Positions 56,122 through 64,000 of a DNA stretch of 64,000 nt are shown one piece after another. Below the pieces are notes generated by a model. It had not been told where the DNA came from, did no database searches, and saw nothing but the letters and a program-made list of their open reading frames with translations. The DNA comes from Alphaproteobacteria bacterium 40-19 (GTDB lineage Bacteria > Pseudomonadota > Alphaproteobacteria > Holosporales > Holosporaceae). Numbering within the stretch: position 1 is the stretch's first letter; every line of letters begins with the position of its first letter. Both the position numbers and the translations under genes were made by a program. Location of the stretch: assembly GCA_001898075.1 (NCBI GenBank), contig MKSD01000001.1:610108-674107 (forward strand). Direction: 5' to 3'.

Positions 56122-57123
56122 CTATAAAAATAAACTCAACGCTTCTTCAATTTCTTGAGTAACATTCTGTTGCACCATATCATAGGCCATTTGCAAAGCA
56201 TGAGCAAAACCGACGCTGTCTGTGCCTCCATGGCTCTTGACTGCAACACCATTAATTCCTAACCACAAAGCTCCATTATAACGGCGCGGATCAAATTTAT
56301 CTTTCATATTTTGTAACACCGGACGCAACACAAGACCTAACAAACGTCCTCTAAAACTGCTTTGTAAAGAACTTTTTAGATTCCCCAGAATCATCTTCAT
56401 AATCCCTTCCCCAGTCTTCAAAGCAATATTTCCAGAAAAACCATCTGTCACAATGACATCTACGGTTCCTTTTGCAATATCAGTACCTTCAATAAAGCCA
56501 CTAAAATTTAAGGATTCTCTTTCCTTCAGCATACTGCAAGCAGCCTGCAAACTGTCCGTTCCTTTACCCCCTTCTGACCCTACATTCAATAGGCCAATAG
56601 AAGGTCGTTCAATTTTCAAGATTTTTTGGGCAAATAAATTACCCATAATGGCAAAGTTCACCAAATTCTGAGCACTGGCTTCTAGATTCCCCCCCAGATC
56701 CAGCATCACACTTTCCCCCCGATCTGTGGGCAGCTGAGAAATAATAGCCGGACGATCAATGCCCACCAAAGTCTTTAAAATCACACGAGACAAAGCCAAA
56801 TAGGCCCCCGTATTTCCTGCAGAAACAGCCCCTTGGCTTTCACCGCGTGCCACAGAAGATAACGCTACCCACATACTGGAGTTTTCCCGCAACCTCAAGG
56901 CAGCAGACGGTTTATCAGTAGGAGAAACAAAAGAAGGGGCAGGACTAATAACAGAAACAGCTCGCAGCTTCTTATCAACAGCCAGCTCTTTTTCAAGCAC
57001 ATCTTGTTGTCCGCACAACAAAAACGTACAAGAAGGATGTTTTTCATAAAACAGACTCACCCCTTGCAGCAACGTGCTGGCAGGTTGGTCGGCTCCCATC
57101 ACGTCCACTGCAAGTCTCATCAC
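56122..57123 (-). CDS. plsX: Phosphate acyltransferase PlsX
   Basis: 333 residues, normal length. It makes acyl-phosphate from acyl-ACP for phospholipid synthesis. The N-terminal RLAVDVMGADQ, GAVSAGNTGAYLALS, MLDLGGNLEA, IGLLNVGSEGGKG and VIVTDGFSGNIALKTGEG are the family motifs. It starts one base after the rpmF stop, the classic rpmF-plsX pair. Confidence 0.97.
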   Translation of the reverse strand: MMRLAVDVMGADQPASTLLQGVSLFYEKHPSCTFLLCGQQDVLEKELAVDKKLRAVSVISPAPSFVSPTDKPSAALRLRENSSMWVALSSVARGESQGAVSAGNTGAYLALSRVILKTLVGIDRPAIISQLPTDRGESVMLDLGGNLEASAQNLVNFAIMGNLFAQKILKIERPSIGLLNVGSEGGKGTDSLQAACSMLKERESLNFSGFIEGTDIAKGTVDVIVTDGFSGNIALKTGEGIMKMILGNLKSSLQSSFRGRLLGLVLRPVLQNMKDKFDPRRYNGALWLGINGVAVKSHGGTDSVGFAHALQMAYDMVQQNVTQEIEEALSLFL

Positions 57124-57124
57124 T

Positions 57125-57349
57125 CTACTCCCGAGCTTTTGCAGCTTCTTTTAAACGAGTCTTTACAGCTTTTGTGACCATAACTTGACGCCCGTTATAA
57201 AGCCCACACTCAGGACACATATGGTGAGGTCTGCGAACCCCAGAACACGCCTTATCTTCGCACGTCACTAAATGATCGTAACTTAAATGATGCCCTGAAC
57301 GGCGCATCCCCACGCGAGACGGAGACGATTTTTTCTTTGGAACTGCCAT
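57125..57349 (-). CDS. rpmF: 50S ribosomal protein L32
   Basis: 74 residues from ATG 57349 (MAVPKKKSSPSRVGMRRSGH), preceded by AAAGGAAAG; a longer frame to 57376 lacks family support. Two Cys pairs (CEDKAC and CPEC) could bind zinc, as in the zinc form of L32. It is immediately upstream of plsX. Confidence 0.96.
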   Translation of the reverse strand: MAVPKKKSSPSRVGMRRSGHHLSYDHLVTCEDKACSGVRRPHHMCPECGLYNGRQVMVTKAVKTRLKEAAKARE

Positions 57350-57462
57350 TTTTCTTTCCTTTTTCCTTTCTGGCATTCTACTCTATTTTCTAAAATGGCG
57401 CAAGAAATGGGTTGCACCTTCTGGATTTTTTTGCCAAAATTTAAAGAAACATCGTTATTTTT

Positions 57463-57918
57463 TTGAATCAAAAATTTTTTACTCTTTTAAAAGTCTTAGG
57501 AGCCACTTGTTTCGTCACAGCTTGCCAACATCATGAGACTTTAAAAGGACGCGTCGTGCGAACAGAAGACCTGAAATTATTGAAAGTTGGACTTTGCCGT
57601 AAGGAAGAGGTCCACAAGATTTTAGGGGTTCCTTCTTGTGTTTTAAATTACGATCCTTTGGTGTGGTATTACCTAAATTTTTTAAGTAATCAATCTTTGT
57701 TTTTTCGTCCTGAAATCAAAGATAATCGATCTTTTGCTCTTTTATTTGATCCCAAAGGTGTTTTACAAAAAATTGTTCTTAGTGAAAACAACTTACCTTT
57801 CTATCAAGCTCTAGATTATCAAAAATTACCCTGTGAACATCGAGGCGGTTTCTGGCCCCAATTGTTACGCAACGTAGGACGCTTTTCCAGTAAAACCGGT
57901 AAACAGAAAGCACGTTAA
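57463..57918 (+). CDS. bamE: Outer-membrane assembly lipoprotein BamE
   Basis: 151 residues. The signal peptide ends in a lipobox (FVTAC), so it is a lipoprotein. LKLLKVGLCRKEEVHKILG, PSCVLNYDPLVWYYLNF and LLFDPKGVLQKIVL fit the BamE/SmpA fold; the family helps the BAM complex insert beta-barrels. The start is TTG 57463, with a weak site before it. It diverges from the rpmF-plsX operon, as in many alphaproteobacteria. Confidence 0.85.
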   Translation: MNQKFFTLLKVLGATCFVTACQHHETLKGRVVRTEDLKLLKVGLCRKEEVHKILGVPSCVLNYDPLVWYYLNFLSNQSLFFRPEIKDNRSFALLFDPKGVLQKIVLSENNLPFYQALDYQKLPCEHRGGFWPQLLRNVGRFSSKTGKQKAR

Positions 57919-57975
57919 TTTTTGGGTCAAATGTAGATCCTAACGTATTGGTATCCATGAAAGATTTTGAAAAAG

Positions 57976-58584
57976 TTATTTCAAGGCCGTAAGGCGAATT
58001 CGACAGGGCCCCTTCAAGACCAGGGAATCTTTTTTTAATACAAAGCCTTTACCCCAAAACTGTCCATAAGGGCACCGTCCCCGGACATCTTGCGCACCCG
58101 CAACTTTTTTTAAAGTAAAATACATCAGGGCTCCAGGAGTCTGCACATAGTACTGAGCACCATTACTGACTTCAACATTACCCTCTAAAGCAAACACTTT
58201 TTCTTTTCCTTCATAAAAGCCATGTTTACCTTTACCATAAAGATCTATATTCTGCTTTCCCTGAACTGCGACAGTAGGAGAAGAAAAATCATATCCCTGA
58301 TCACATTTTTGCACTACTTTTTCTGCTTTCACACGATAATTCAAGCCCTGAGGACTCACCGAGAAAAACTCGGGTCTTTCAAGAATATTACCAGATATCT
58401 GAAAAGACAATTTAGTAAGATGCGACATCGTAAGAAAGTACCGCGCCGACAAAATAAGTCCAACCAGTAAACAGCCCCCCACCATATATCGTATTGTTCT
58501 AACAAAAGCATGTGTATACAAAAAACCTAACAGCATAATATCTTTTGTCCTATAAGTACATTGTGTCTTTACTTCTTTGTACAT
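57976..58584 (-). CDS. lptC: LPS export protein LptC
   Basis: About 202 residues. One N-terminal transmembrane helix (YMVGGCLLVGLILSARYFL) is followed by a periplasmic beta-jellyroll region with RPEFFSVSPQGLNYRVKAEK, typical of LptC (..P.F.G.D..G..Y...A..). The start is uncertain: ATG 58584, ATG 58536 (nearer the helix) or TTG 58596. LptC links the LptBFG transporter to LptA. The gene follows ddl on the same strand after 22-34 bases, depending on the start. Confidence 0.75.
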   Translation of the reverse strand: MYKEVKTQCTYRTKDIMLLGFLYTHAFVRTIRYMVGGCLLVGLILSARYFLTMSHLTKLSFQISGNILERPEFFSVSPQGLNYRVKAEKVVQKCDQGYDFSSPTVAVQGKQNIDLYGKGKHGFYEGKEKVFALEGNVEVSNGAQYYVQTPGALMYFTLKKVAGAQDVRGRCPYGQFWGKGFVLKKDSLVLKGPCRIRLTALK

Positions 58585-58617
58585 CAAAAAAGTCAAAAAA
58601 TAAAAAAAAACTCTTAT

Positions 58618-59736
58618 TTAAAAACATAGGCCATCTTCTTTGAAAGTAAACATTCCCTGCTCTACTGGCACTAGGGAGTATTGTTGTTCTTTTTCCCAAC
58701 GCTGCTGTGCCCCCTGTAACAATTGAAACACCACCTGACTAGCCTCTAATCCCACGGTCTGCAACATCCTTAGGTAAAGACTAATTTCCGTAAAACCTGG
58801 AATGGTGTTGAGTTCACTGACGTAGATGTCAAAATTCTTTGAAATTAAAAAATCAACCCGCGCCATTCCAAAACATCCCAAAGCTTGAAAAGCCTTTTTG
58901 GAAAGATCCCTGACCAGCTCTTCAATGGGCAGAGGTAAACGGGCGGGCAGATGGAATACAGCGCCTTCAGGATCCAAATACTTGGCATCATAAGAATAAA
59001 AATCATGTCGACACTCAATTTCTGCCGGCCTAGAAGCGACCAATTCTTGTCCTTGAAAAACACTGCACTCTACCTCAAAACCTTGGATAAAACGTTCGAT
59101 CAAAACTTCATCATCATATTTAAAAACTGCCAAAATGGCACGGTCATACTCTTGAGCACTTCTGACTTTAAAAACGCCTACTGAAGATCCTTGGCGACAA
59201 GCCTTTACAAACAGAACTGAACTTTTTAAACAAGCACACGCTTCTGAATAAGAAGGAACATCCAAGGGAGTCACGGGCATAAAAGGAAGCACAGGAATAT
59301 TATGGTAGACCATAATCTCTCGGGCCAAACGTTTATTCATACATAAGGCAGAACTTGACACATTGCATCCTACGTAAGGGACATTTAAAAAATTCAAAAA
59401 ACCCTGCAAAACGCCATCTTCCCCCATCAATCCGTGGATCACAGGAAAGACCACATCAATAGCAACGGCCTCACCTGTTCTTGCATTTTGTAATACTGCA
59501 GAACTTCCTTGACGTGTTAGAAAAGCAGAAGCCAAGTCGTCACCTCCAGTGATTTCAGATAAACGCTCTAAATCTTCTTGCTCTAAGCAATATCCTTCAC
59601 CCTGGCGGTCAATTCCCCAAACAAACACATCATAACATGTCCGATCAATCAGCTGGGCAATGTGTCGACATGACCTCAGAGAAACCTCATGCTCTACCGA
59701 ACGCCCACCACACACCAACAGTATTTTTTTTTTCAC
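58618..59736 (-). CDS. ddl: D-alanine--D-alanine ligase
   Basis: 372 residues, the longer Ddl form. ILLVCGGRSVEHEVSLRSC opens the N-terminal domain, HGLMGEDGVLQGFLN is the D-Ala site region, KACRQGSSVGVFKV the ATP loop, and FLISKNFDIYVSELNTIPGF holds the metal site. It makes D-Ala-D-Ala for peptidoglycan. It is on the minus strand before lptC. Confidence 0.96.
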   Translation of the reverse strand: MKKKILLVCGGRSVEHEVSLRSCRHIAQLIDRTCYDVFVWGIDRQGEGYCLEQEDLERLSEITGGDDLASAFLTRQGSSAVLQNARTGEAVAIDVVFPVIHGLMGEDGVLQGFLNFLNVPYVGCNVSSSALCMNKRLAREIMVYHNIPVLPFMPVTPLDVPSYSEACACLKSSVLFVKACRQGSSVGVFKVRSAQEYDRAILAVFKYDDEVLIERFIQGFEVECSVFQGQELVASRPAEIECRHDFYSYDAKYLDPEGAVFHLPARLPLPIEELVRDLSKKAFQALGCFGMARVDFLISKNFDIYVSELNTIPGFTEISLYLRMLQTVGLEASQVVFQLLQGAQQRWEKEQQYSLVPVEQGMFTFKEDGLCF

Positions 59737-59904
59737 AATTTTTCCTTACATCCCCTTACTATTAGAATACCCCCGAGGTTTTTCATTCTGCAACCCTTAT
59801 TTTAAGGAAATGATTCTCTCTTCCTGATCTATTTTATTTCTTTATTGCTGTATTTAGCAAAAAAATCCGGTAGAATAAAATTATCTTTAAAAAAGGTCTT
59901 ATTC

Positions 59905-60933
59905 ATGAACGCCCAAGTGGCTGGCTCTGAAGCGCACAAAAAAAGAAAAAGTAAAGAAGATACAAATCCCTTACCTCTAGCACACAACTTCCAAGGGTTA
60001 TGCTTGGGACAAGATCATTTTTTAACTTTATTCCAACAAAGCATTGAAAGTGGAAAAATACCCAATAGCTGGCTTTTTACAGGTCCTTTTGGTATTGGAA
60101 AGCGAACTTTATGTTATGCTTTAGCTTGTAAAATCTTTGGTTACAAAGGAACTTTTTCTGGTTCAGATATCCAAACTTTACAACAAAGTGTTCTTTTCAA
60201 ACAACTTACTGTTGTAGGTCATCCTGATCTTTTGGTTTTTTCATCCCCAGTATACTTAGATCAAATCCGGGATTTACGCCAACGACTTTCTTATACTTCC
60301 CTTTCTTCTTCTTGGAAAATTATTACATTCCTAGATATTCACCACATGCGCCCAGAATGTCTGCATGCGCTTTTAAAAGTTATTGAAGAACCTGGACAGC
60401 GTACTCTTTTCTTACTGACTTCAGCTCATAAAAATCTTCCCCCAACGATCATCTCTCTGTGCTGTTACCACACACTTTCCCCTTTCTCACAAGAGTCTTT
60501 CAACAATCATCTTCCTCAAATTCTTCAATTTAAATCATTGACAATACCTGAAAACACTTCCTTACAAGACCTTTTCTTTTTTTCCCAAGGACGCCTAGGA
60601 CGAGCAATTCAGTTATTAGAAAATGACTCTTTAGAACAATTTAAAATACTTTGGAAAGGACTAGATAATATTTGGGATCATAAAAAAATTTGCGCACTTT
60701 CCGAAATTCTTCAAATATTTACTGGCAATTTACCTTTTTTTGAAGAAATTTTTTCATTCTGGATTTTTGGCAAAAGACAAACGTCTTTTCAAGACAAAGA
60801 TCGTTTTTTGACCTTAGACTTGATCTGGGAAAAAGTAAGTACCTGGCTTAAAACGGCCCAGACTTACCACGTTGACACGGATTTCATTATTTGCAAATCT
60901 CTGTCTTACATTGCTCACTTGTCTTGCCCTTAG
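59905..60933 (+). CDS. holB: DNA polymerase III subunit delta'
   Basis: 342 residues from ATG 59905; an upstream TTG (59845) would add 20. GQDHFLTLFQQSIESGKIPN and WLFTGPFGIGKRTLCYALA give the P-loop-like region of the clamp loader. IRDLRQRLSYTSLSSSWKI, HHMRPECLHALLKVIEEPG, and LTSAHKNLPPTIISLC are the delta' hallmarks. The usual zinc Cys cluster near residues 80-100 is absent here. It works with DnaX and delta to load the beta clamp. Confidence 0.9.
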   Translation: MNAQVAGSEAHKKRKSKEDTNPLPLAHNFQGLCLGQDHFLTLFQQSIESGKIPNSWLFTGPFGIGKRTLCYALACKIFGYKGTFSGSDIQTLQQSVLFKQLTVVGHPDLLVFSSPVYLDQIRDLRQRLSYTSLSSSWKIITFLDIHHMRPECLHALLKVIEEPGQRTLFLLTSAHKNLPPTIISLCCYHTLSPFSQESFNNHLPQILQFKSLTIPENTSLQDLFFFSQGRLGRAIQLLENDSLEQFKILWKGLDNIWDHKKICALSEILQIFTGNLPFFEEIFSFWIFGKRQTSFQDKDRFLTLDLIWEKVSTWLKTAQTYHVDTDFIICKSLSYIAHLSCP

Positions 60934-61105
60934 AGCTCAAAAGATCTATTTTATCAATCATTTTTAAATCTTTTATGTTCTAAAGATGAACCTTATTTTC
61001 TGAACCTCAGATTATCCTAAACAAAGATAAAGCTTATTCAAAATAAGCATAGATAAGACAGGCCTGAAATATTTCTTCAGGCCGCCAAAATATACTTGGA
61101 TCAAG

Positions 61106-61696
61106 CTAATGAGAGGCTGCTTTAGATACTTCTTTCAAGTAAACTTCTACACACTTCACCACCAACATCGAGCCTTGCTTATTCAACCACTCTTGAACTA
61201 GGACTTCTAACTTTTGGGCTAAAACATCTTGAAGCACTGCAGGCAAATGCTTTTGAAGATATTTTTCCACTTCTTGCTGTAAGACAGGAGAAATCAACCC
61301 ATGTAAAAACTCCTCTAAGCCCAATGGACCTTGGGCTACTGCTTTTAAAGGTTCAGCACTGCTGCCTTCAAAAACATCTCTAGACGAACGAACGTTCACT
61401 TTTTCCTCCTTACCCGGCCTGTTGTGCAGGTGGTGAAAAAAAGAAGACATGGCTCCTACCGCATCTTTAGATGCAGACACATCAGAGTCTTGGCGACCGA
61501 CAGTCGTGCTTTCAAAGGAACTCTGTATTACAACTTCCTCTTCTGCCACCGGACGATTCAAATCAATAATTGGACTCCGAACAAATGACGCTTCTTCTTT
61601 TTCAGAATACACTAAATTCCGGATTGACTTCAAAATATCGTCAATACTTTCTTCACCGCCATCATAATCAGAATGCTTTTCTCTATCTTCTAACAC
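61106..61696 (-). CDS. PopZ-like DUF2497 protein
   Basis: 196 residues. The N-terminal EESIDDILKSIRNLV is the DUF2497 signature helix. The middle is acidic and low in hydrophobic residues. The C-terminal region LEEFLHGLISPVLQQEVEKY with later helices is an oligomerisation-like block. PopZ organises the cell pole and anchors the chromosome in Caulobacter. Its start overlaps the TolC-family gene by 14 bases, the usual alphaproteobacterial pair; valS, the common third partner, is not next. Confidence 0.75.
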   Translation of the reverse strand: MLEDREKHSDYDGGEESIDDILKSIRNLVYSEKEEASFVRSPIIDLNRPVAEEEVVIQSSFESTTVGRQDSDVSASKDAVGAMSSFFHHLHNRPGKEEKVNVRSSRDVFEGSSAEPLKAVAQGPLGLEEFLHGLISPVLQQEVEKYLQKHLPAVLQDVLAQKLEVLVQEWLNKQGSMLVVKCVEVYLKEVSKAASH

Positions 61697-63386
61697 TTCC
61701 TGTCTCCTTCATCATAGGGTTACCTTCAAACAACGAAGTCCTTTCCTGACTCTGTCCAAAATTGAAGATACTCGCATCATATTTCTTATAGTACGCTGCG
61801 GGATCTAACTCAAGAGGCACACAAATTTTCAACTCTTTTGGTGTCAATATCCCCGTGTGTAATGCTAAAGAAAAAGAGTTCCGAACCAAGTTTATGCTTT
61901 CTTCAATATGAGTTGTGGCAGATTCAGTCCAATATTGCAGATACTGCAAAACATCACTAAAACTGCCAAGCCCGATGGTATATTCATTAAATACCGAATC
62001 CAAGGCCACAGTACTGTCCCTTAAAGCAGCCCAAGAAGCAGGTGCCCCCACCAGAGAAGCTGAAAAATCTGCGTAAGCAGCACGGCATGCTTCCAAAACT
62101 TGACGCTTCGTTCCTTCTAGCTCTAAACGACTGTTTTTAAAAGCTACTTCTGAAGCTCTGACTTCAGGAAAGTGTGCAGCTTGATACAGAGGCATCGTCA
62201 TCTTGACCATAACACTCATATCCCCATCATACGAACGAGTCGCAGTGTCAAACTGCCGCAAGGATGAGCGTAGATATTCACCCTCATAACGCTTACTAAT
62301 CTGCCCTTCTGCCGAAACTTGGGGTGCAAAAGCAGACATCCGACGCATCACATCATAACGCGCAGCCTTTACTTTACACATCCCAGAACGAATCAAGGGA
62401 TGAGACTTCAATGCTTGGGCTTCAATTTTTTTCAGACTTCTTTGATTTTTCTTAAAAAACTGAGGAACCGGGAGATCTTGGGCCACAGACATTCCTGTTA
62501 ACATCTGTAATTTAGCCCGCGAGGAAGCAACTCTGGCCCTAGTACTGGCCAAACGGCGCACCGCATCTTTATACTTCTGGCGCGCAGCTGCTGCATCCGC
62601 CAATTTTTGATCTCCAAGACCATAGCGAAGCGTGGTTTGTTCTAATAATTTCTGGACATAAATTTCAAACATTTTGGCAATTTCAAAATTTTTCTGTGAT
62701 TTAATGATATCTGTGTAAGACTCTACAATACGAAAAATAACTTCTTGTTCTTTGCCGGCTAAAGAAAAAGTGGCTGAAAAAAACTCTTGCAGAGCCTTTT
62801 CAACCTCTGACACAATACGACCCCCGGCAAATAACACTTGCCTTACTGTCAAACCTACAGTTCCTGAATTCCGTCCCTCTGATGTATTATTAGTAATATT
62901 AGGAACACCACTGTCATCAAATGTTCTAGGGTTATTACCAGTTTGATTTTGACGTTTACGTCTTCCTGCCGCATCTGCATAAGCTTCTACACTAGGACGC
63001 CAAGCCGCTGCTGCTGTAAAAACCGCTTCTGCAGCCATTTTGACTTTATTACGCTCTACTTCCAGGTCTTTATTAGAGACTAACGCTGCCGCACACGCTG
63101 TTGATAAAGAATTAATTTCTAAAGGTAATTTACGGCAATCCGTCATTTTTGCCCCCACATATTCAACCTTTAGCTTTCGAAATAATGTTGAGTCTACCCC
63201 CTGAGGTAAAACTCCCCCTAAACTCTCGTCCATACCTTGAGGCAAAAGACTATTTTTTGTCTCAAGCTCTTTTGCCAGATTTTTTTCCTCTTCCAATAAA
63301 CCATCCCCCGTCTTAACATCTACAGAGGTGGAAAATGCCTTTGAACAAAATCCACAAAACAATATCATACAGACAATTTTATTCAT
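61683..63386 (-). CDS. TolC-family outer membrane efflux protein
   Basis: 567 residues with a signal peptide (KIVCMILFCGFCSKAFS). Two repeats of long helices and beta-strand regions fit the outer membrane efflux protein domain: ALVSNKDLEVERNKVKMAAE, GLTVRQVLFAGGRIVSEVEK, AAARQKYKDAVRRLASTRAR, TMPLYQAAHFPEVRASEVA. It is somewhat longer than E. coli TolC and has an N-terminal extension of about 70 residues before the first repeat. It would form the exit duct of type I secretion or drug efflux. It overlaps the DUF2497 gene. Confidence 0.92.
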   Translation of the reverse strand: MNKIVCMILFCGFCSKAFSTSVDVKTGDGLLEEEKNLAKELETKNSLLPQGMDESLGGVLPQGVDSTLFRKLKVEYVGAKMTDCRKLPLEINSLSTACAAALVSNKDLEVERNKVKMAAEAVFTAAAAWRPSVEAYADAAGRRKRQNQTGNNPRTFDDSGVPNITNNTSEGRNSGTVGLTVRQVLFAGGRIVSEVEKALQEFFSATFSLAGKEQEVIFRIVESYTDIIKSQKNFEIAKMFEIYVQKLLEQTTLRYGLGDQKLADAAAARQKYKDAVRRLASTRARVASSRAKLQMLTGMSVAQDLPVPQFFKKNQRSLKKIEAQALKSHPLIRSGMCKVKAARYDVMRRMSAFAPQVSAEGQISKRYEGEYLRSSLRQFDTATRSYDGDMSVMVKMTMPLYQAAHFPEVRASEVAFKNSRLELEGTKRQVLEACRAAYADFSASLVGAPASWAALRDSTVALDSVFNEYTIGLGSFSDVLQYLQYWTESATTHIEESINLVRNSFSLALHTGILTPKELKICVPLELDPAAYYKKYDASIFNFGQSQERTSLFEGNPMMKETGSVRR

Positions 63387-63620
63387 TAAAAATACACTCT
63401 TAACAGCCCGAACTCATTATGACAGTTTCGTTTATTTTGCCCAGATACCACAAAAAAGACTTCGCTTATCTTGATTAACCATTGCAAAAAAGTCACAAAT
63501 GATTCATATTTTTTTACGATTTGCTTTACAGTATTTTCATTCTTAAAAAAAACCTTTTTTTGCCTTGTAAACTATTCCAGAAGCCTTTACCTTAAAAGAA
63601 TCATTTGAAGTTGAGGTAGG

Positions 63621-64000
63621 ATGCAACAAAAAAATCTTTGGAAACACTCTTTTGGATCACCACAAGCTTGGGTGCTTTGGATCCTGACCAGTGCCTTTTA
63701 TGCTTTTCAATTTTTCCTACGCAGTTGTCCCAACGCCATGGCACCTCAATTGATGGAAGAATTTAATATCGGAGCCCAAGGGCTAGGATATTTCTCTGCC
63801 GCTTACTACTGGTTTTATTCTTCTTTACAAATTCCCTTAGGTTTAGCACTGGATGCGTTAGGTCCTAAGCGAGTTTTACGCGTGGGAACGGTAGTCTGTG
63901 TTTTAGGAGCATTACTGTTTGGGCTTTCTTCCAGTCTTAGTGTAGCCATTGCAGGACGCTGTTTAATTGGTATCGGAGCAGCTGTGGCTTTTATTGGCAG
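63621..64000 (+). CDS. MFS transporter, N-terminal part (runs off the window)
   Basis: 126 codons are visible from ATG 63621, with TTGAGGTAGG before it. QAWVLWILTSAFYAFQFFLR is helix 1, then MAPQLMEEFNIGAQGLGYFS, and the A-like loop LGLALDALGPKRVLRVG, which is the MFS G-x-x-x-D-x-x-G-x-x motif, followed by two helices. Opening residues PNAMAPQLMEEF resemble major-facilitator sugar or organophosphate carriers and proteins common in intracellular alphaproteobacteria. The substrate is unknown. The 234 bases before it show no gene. Confidence 0.85.
   Translation, partial: MQQKNLWKHSFGSPQAWVLWILTSAFYAFQFFLRSCPNAMAPQLMEEFNIGAQGLGYFSAAYYWFYSSLQIPLGLALDALGPKRVLRVGTVVCVLGALLFGLSSSLSVAIAGRCLIGIGAAVAFIG

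Noticed and set aside
1-64000. CRISPR arrays, insertion sequences, rRNA genes or a prophage
   Set aside because: I saw no regularly spaced repeats, no transposase with inverted repeats, no rRNA sequence and no phage structural genes in the window.

Overview
The window looks like a piece of chromosome from an AT-rich alphaproteobacterium, most likely an intracellular symbiont or parasite of protists (Holosporales-like). This placement is inferred from gene content and was not tested by database search. Alphaproteobacterial marks are the F0 operon atpI-atpB-atpE-atpF'-atpF with two b-type subunits, a DUF4167 protein, a PopZ-like DUF2497 gene overlapping a TolC-type gene, and a rhodanese-DUF2892 protein. 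Reduction is visible throughout: about ten genes are broken by nonsense codons, 1-nt indels, a 20-bp tandem duplication or truncation, while the housekeeping genes are intact.

Layout. 0-3.8 kb: two exported proteins of unknown function. 3.8-8 kb: era-rnc, a polytopic membrane protein and two unknown genes. 8-9.4 kb: first (decayed) member of a paralogous exported family. 9.4-12.6 kb: recJ, rhodanese and persulfide-dioxygenase-like hydrolase. 13.2-16.2 kb: three tandem GT25 glycosyltransferases, each with its own sigma70-type promoter. 16.2-29.1 kb: tyrS, then the rpoC-rpoB-rplL-rplJ-rplA-rplK-nusG-secE cluster on the minus strand, with three hairpins between rplL and rpoB. 29.3-31.5 kb: F0 ATP synthase operon and tRNA-Ser(GCU). 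31.5-37.1 kb: an accessory island holding a broken GNAT gene, an AlkB-type dioxygenase overlapping a frameshifted DUF2431 (BMT5-like) methyltransferase, a MarR regulator facing a broken SnoaL-like gene, a 3-methyladenine glycosylase, a broken ada and an alkD fragment. 37.2-40.8 kb: prmC-secA. 40.9-45.6 kb: two more members of the exported family flanking sfsA-trmB. 45.7-47 kb: glmM. 47-49.1 kb: peptidase remnant, DUF4167 gene and a second broken GNAT gene. 49.2-55 kb: an exported methyltransferase, rlmH, a broken ABC-F gene, a CNNM/CorC-type protein, aroK and cutA. 55-56.1 kb: gene-poor debris. 56.1-64 kb: envelope genes (plsX-rpmF, bamE, lptC, ddl, tolC), holB, popZ-like and the start of an MFS transporter.

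How the parts fit together. The core machinery (transcription, ribosome, Sec export, ATP synthase, cell envelope) is kept. The variable part consists of exported proteins and accessory repair or modification genes that seem to have been gained and are now decaying. The most interesting points are the AlkB/DUF2431 overlapping pair, which could be an eraser and writer of N3-methyluridine; its place beside Ada, AAG and AlkD genes; the three-copy exported family with an R ... LSFG ... GE(F/W)H motif order; and the tandem GT25 units.
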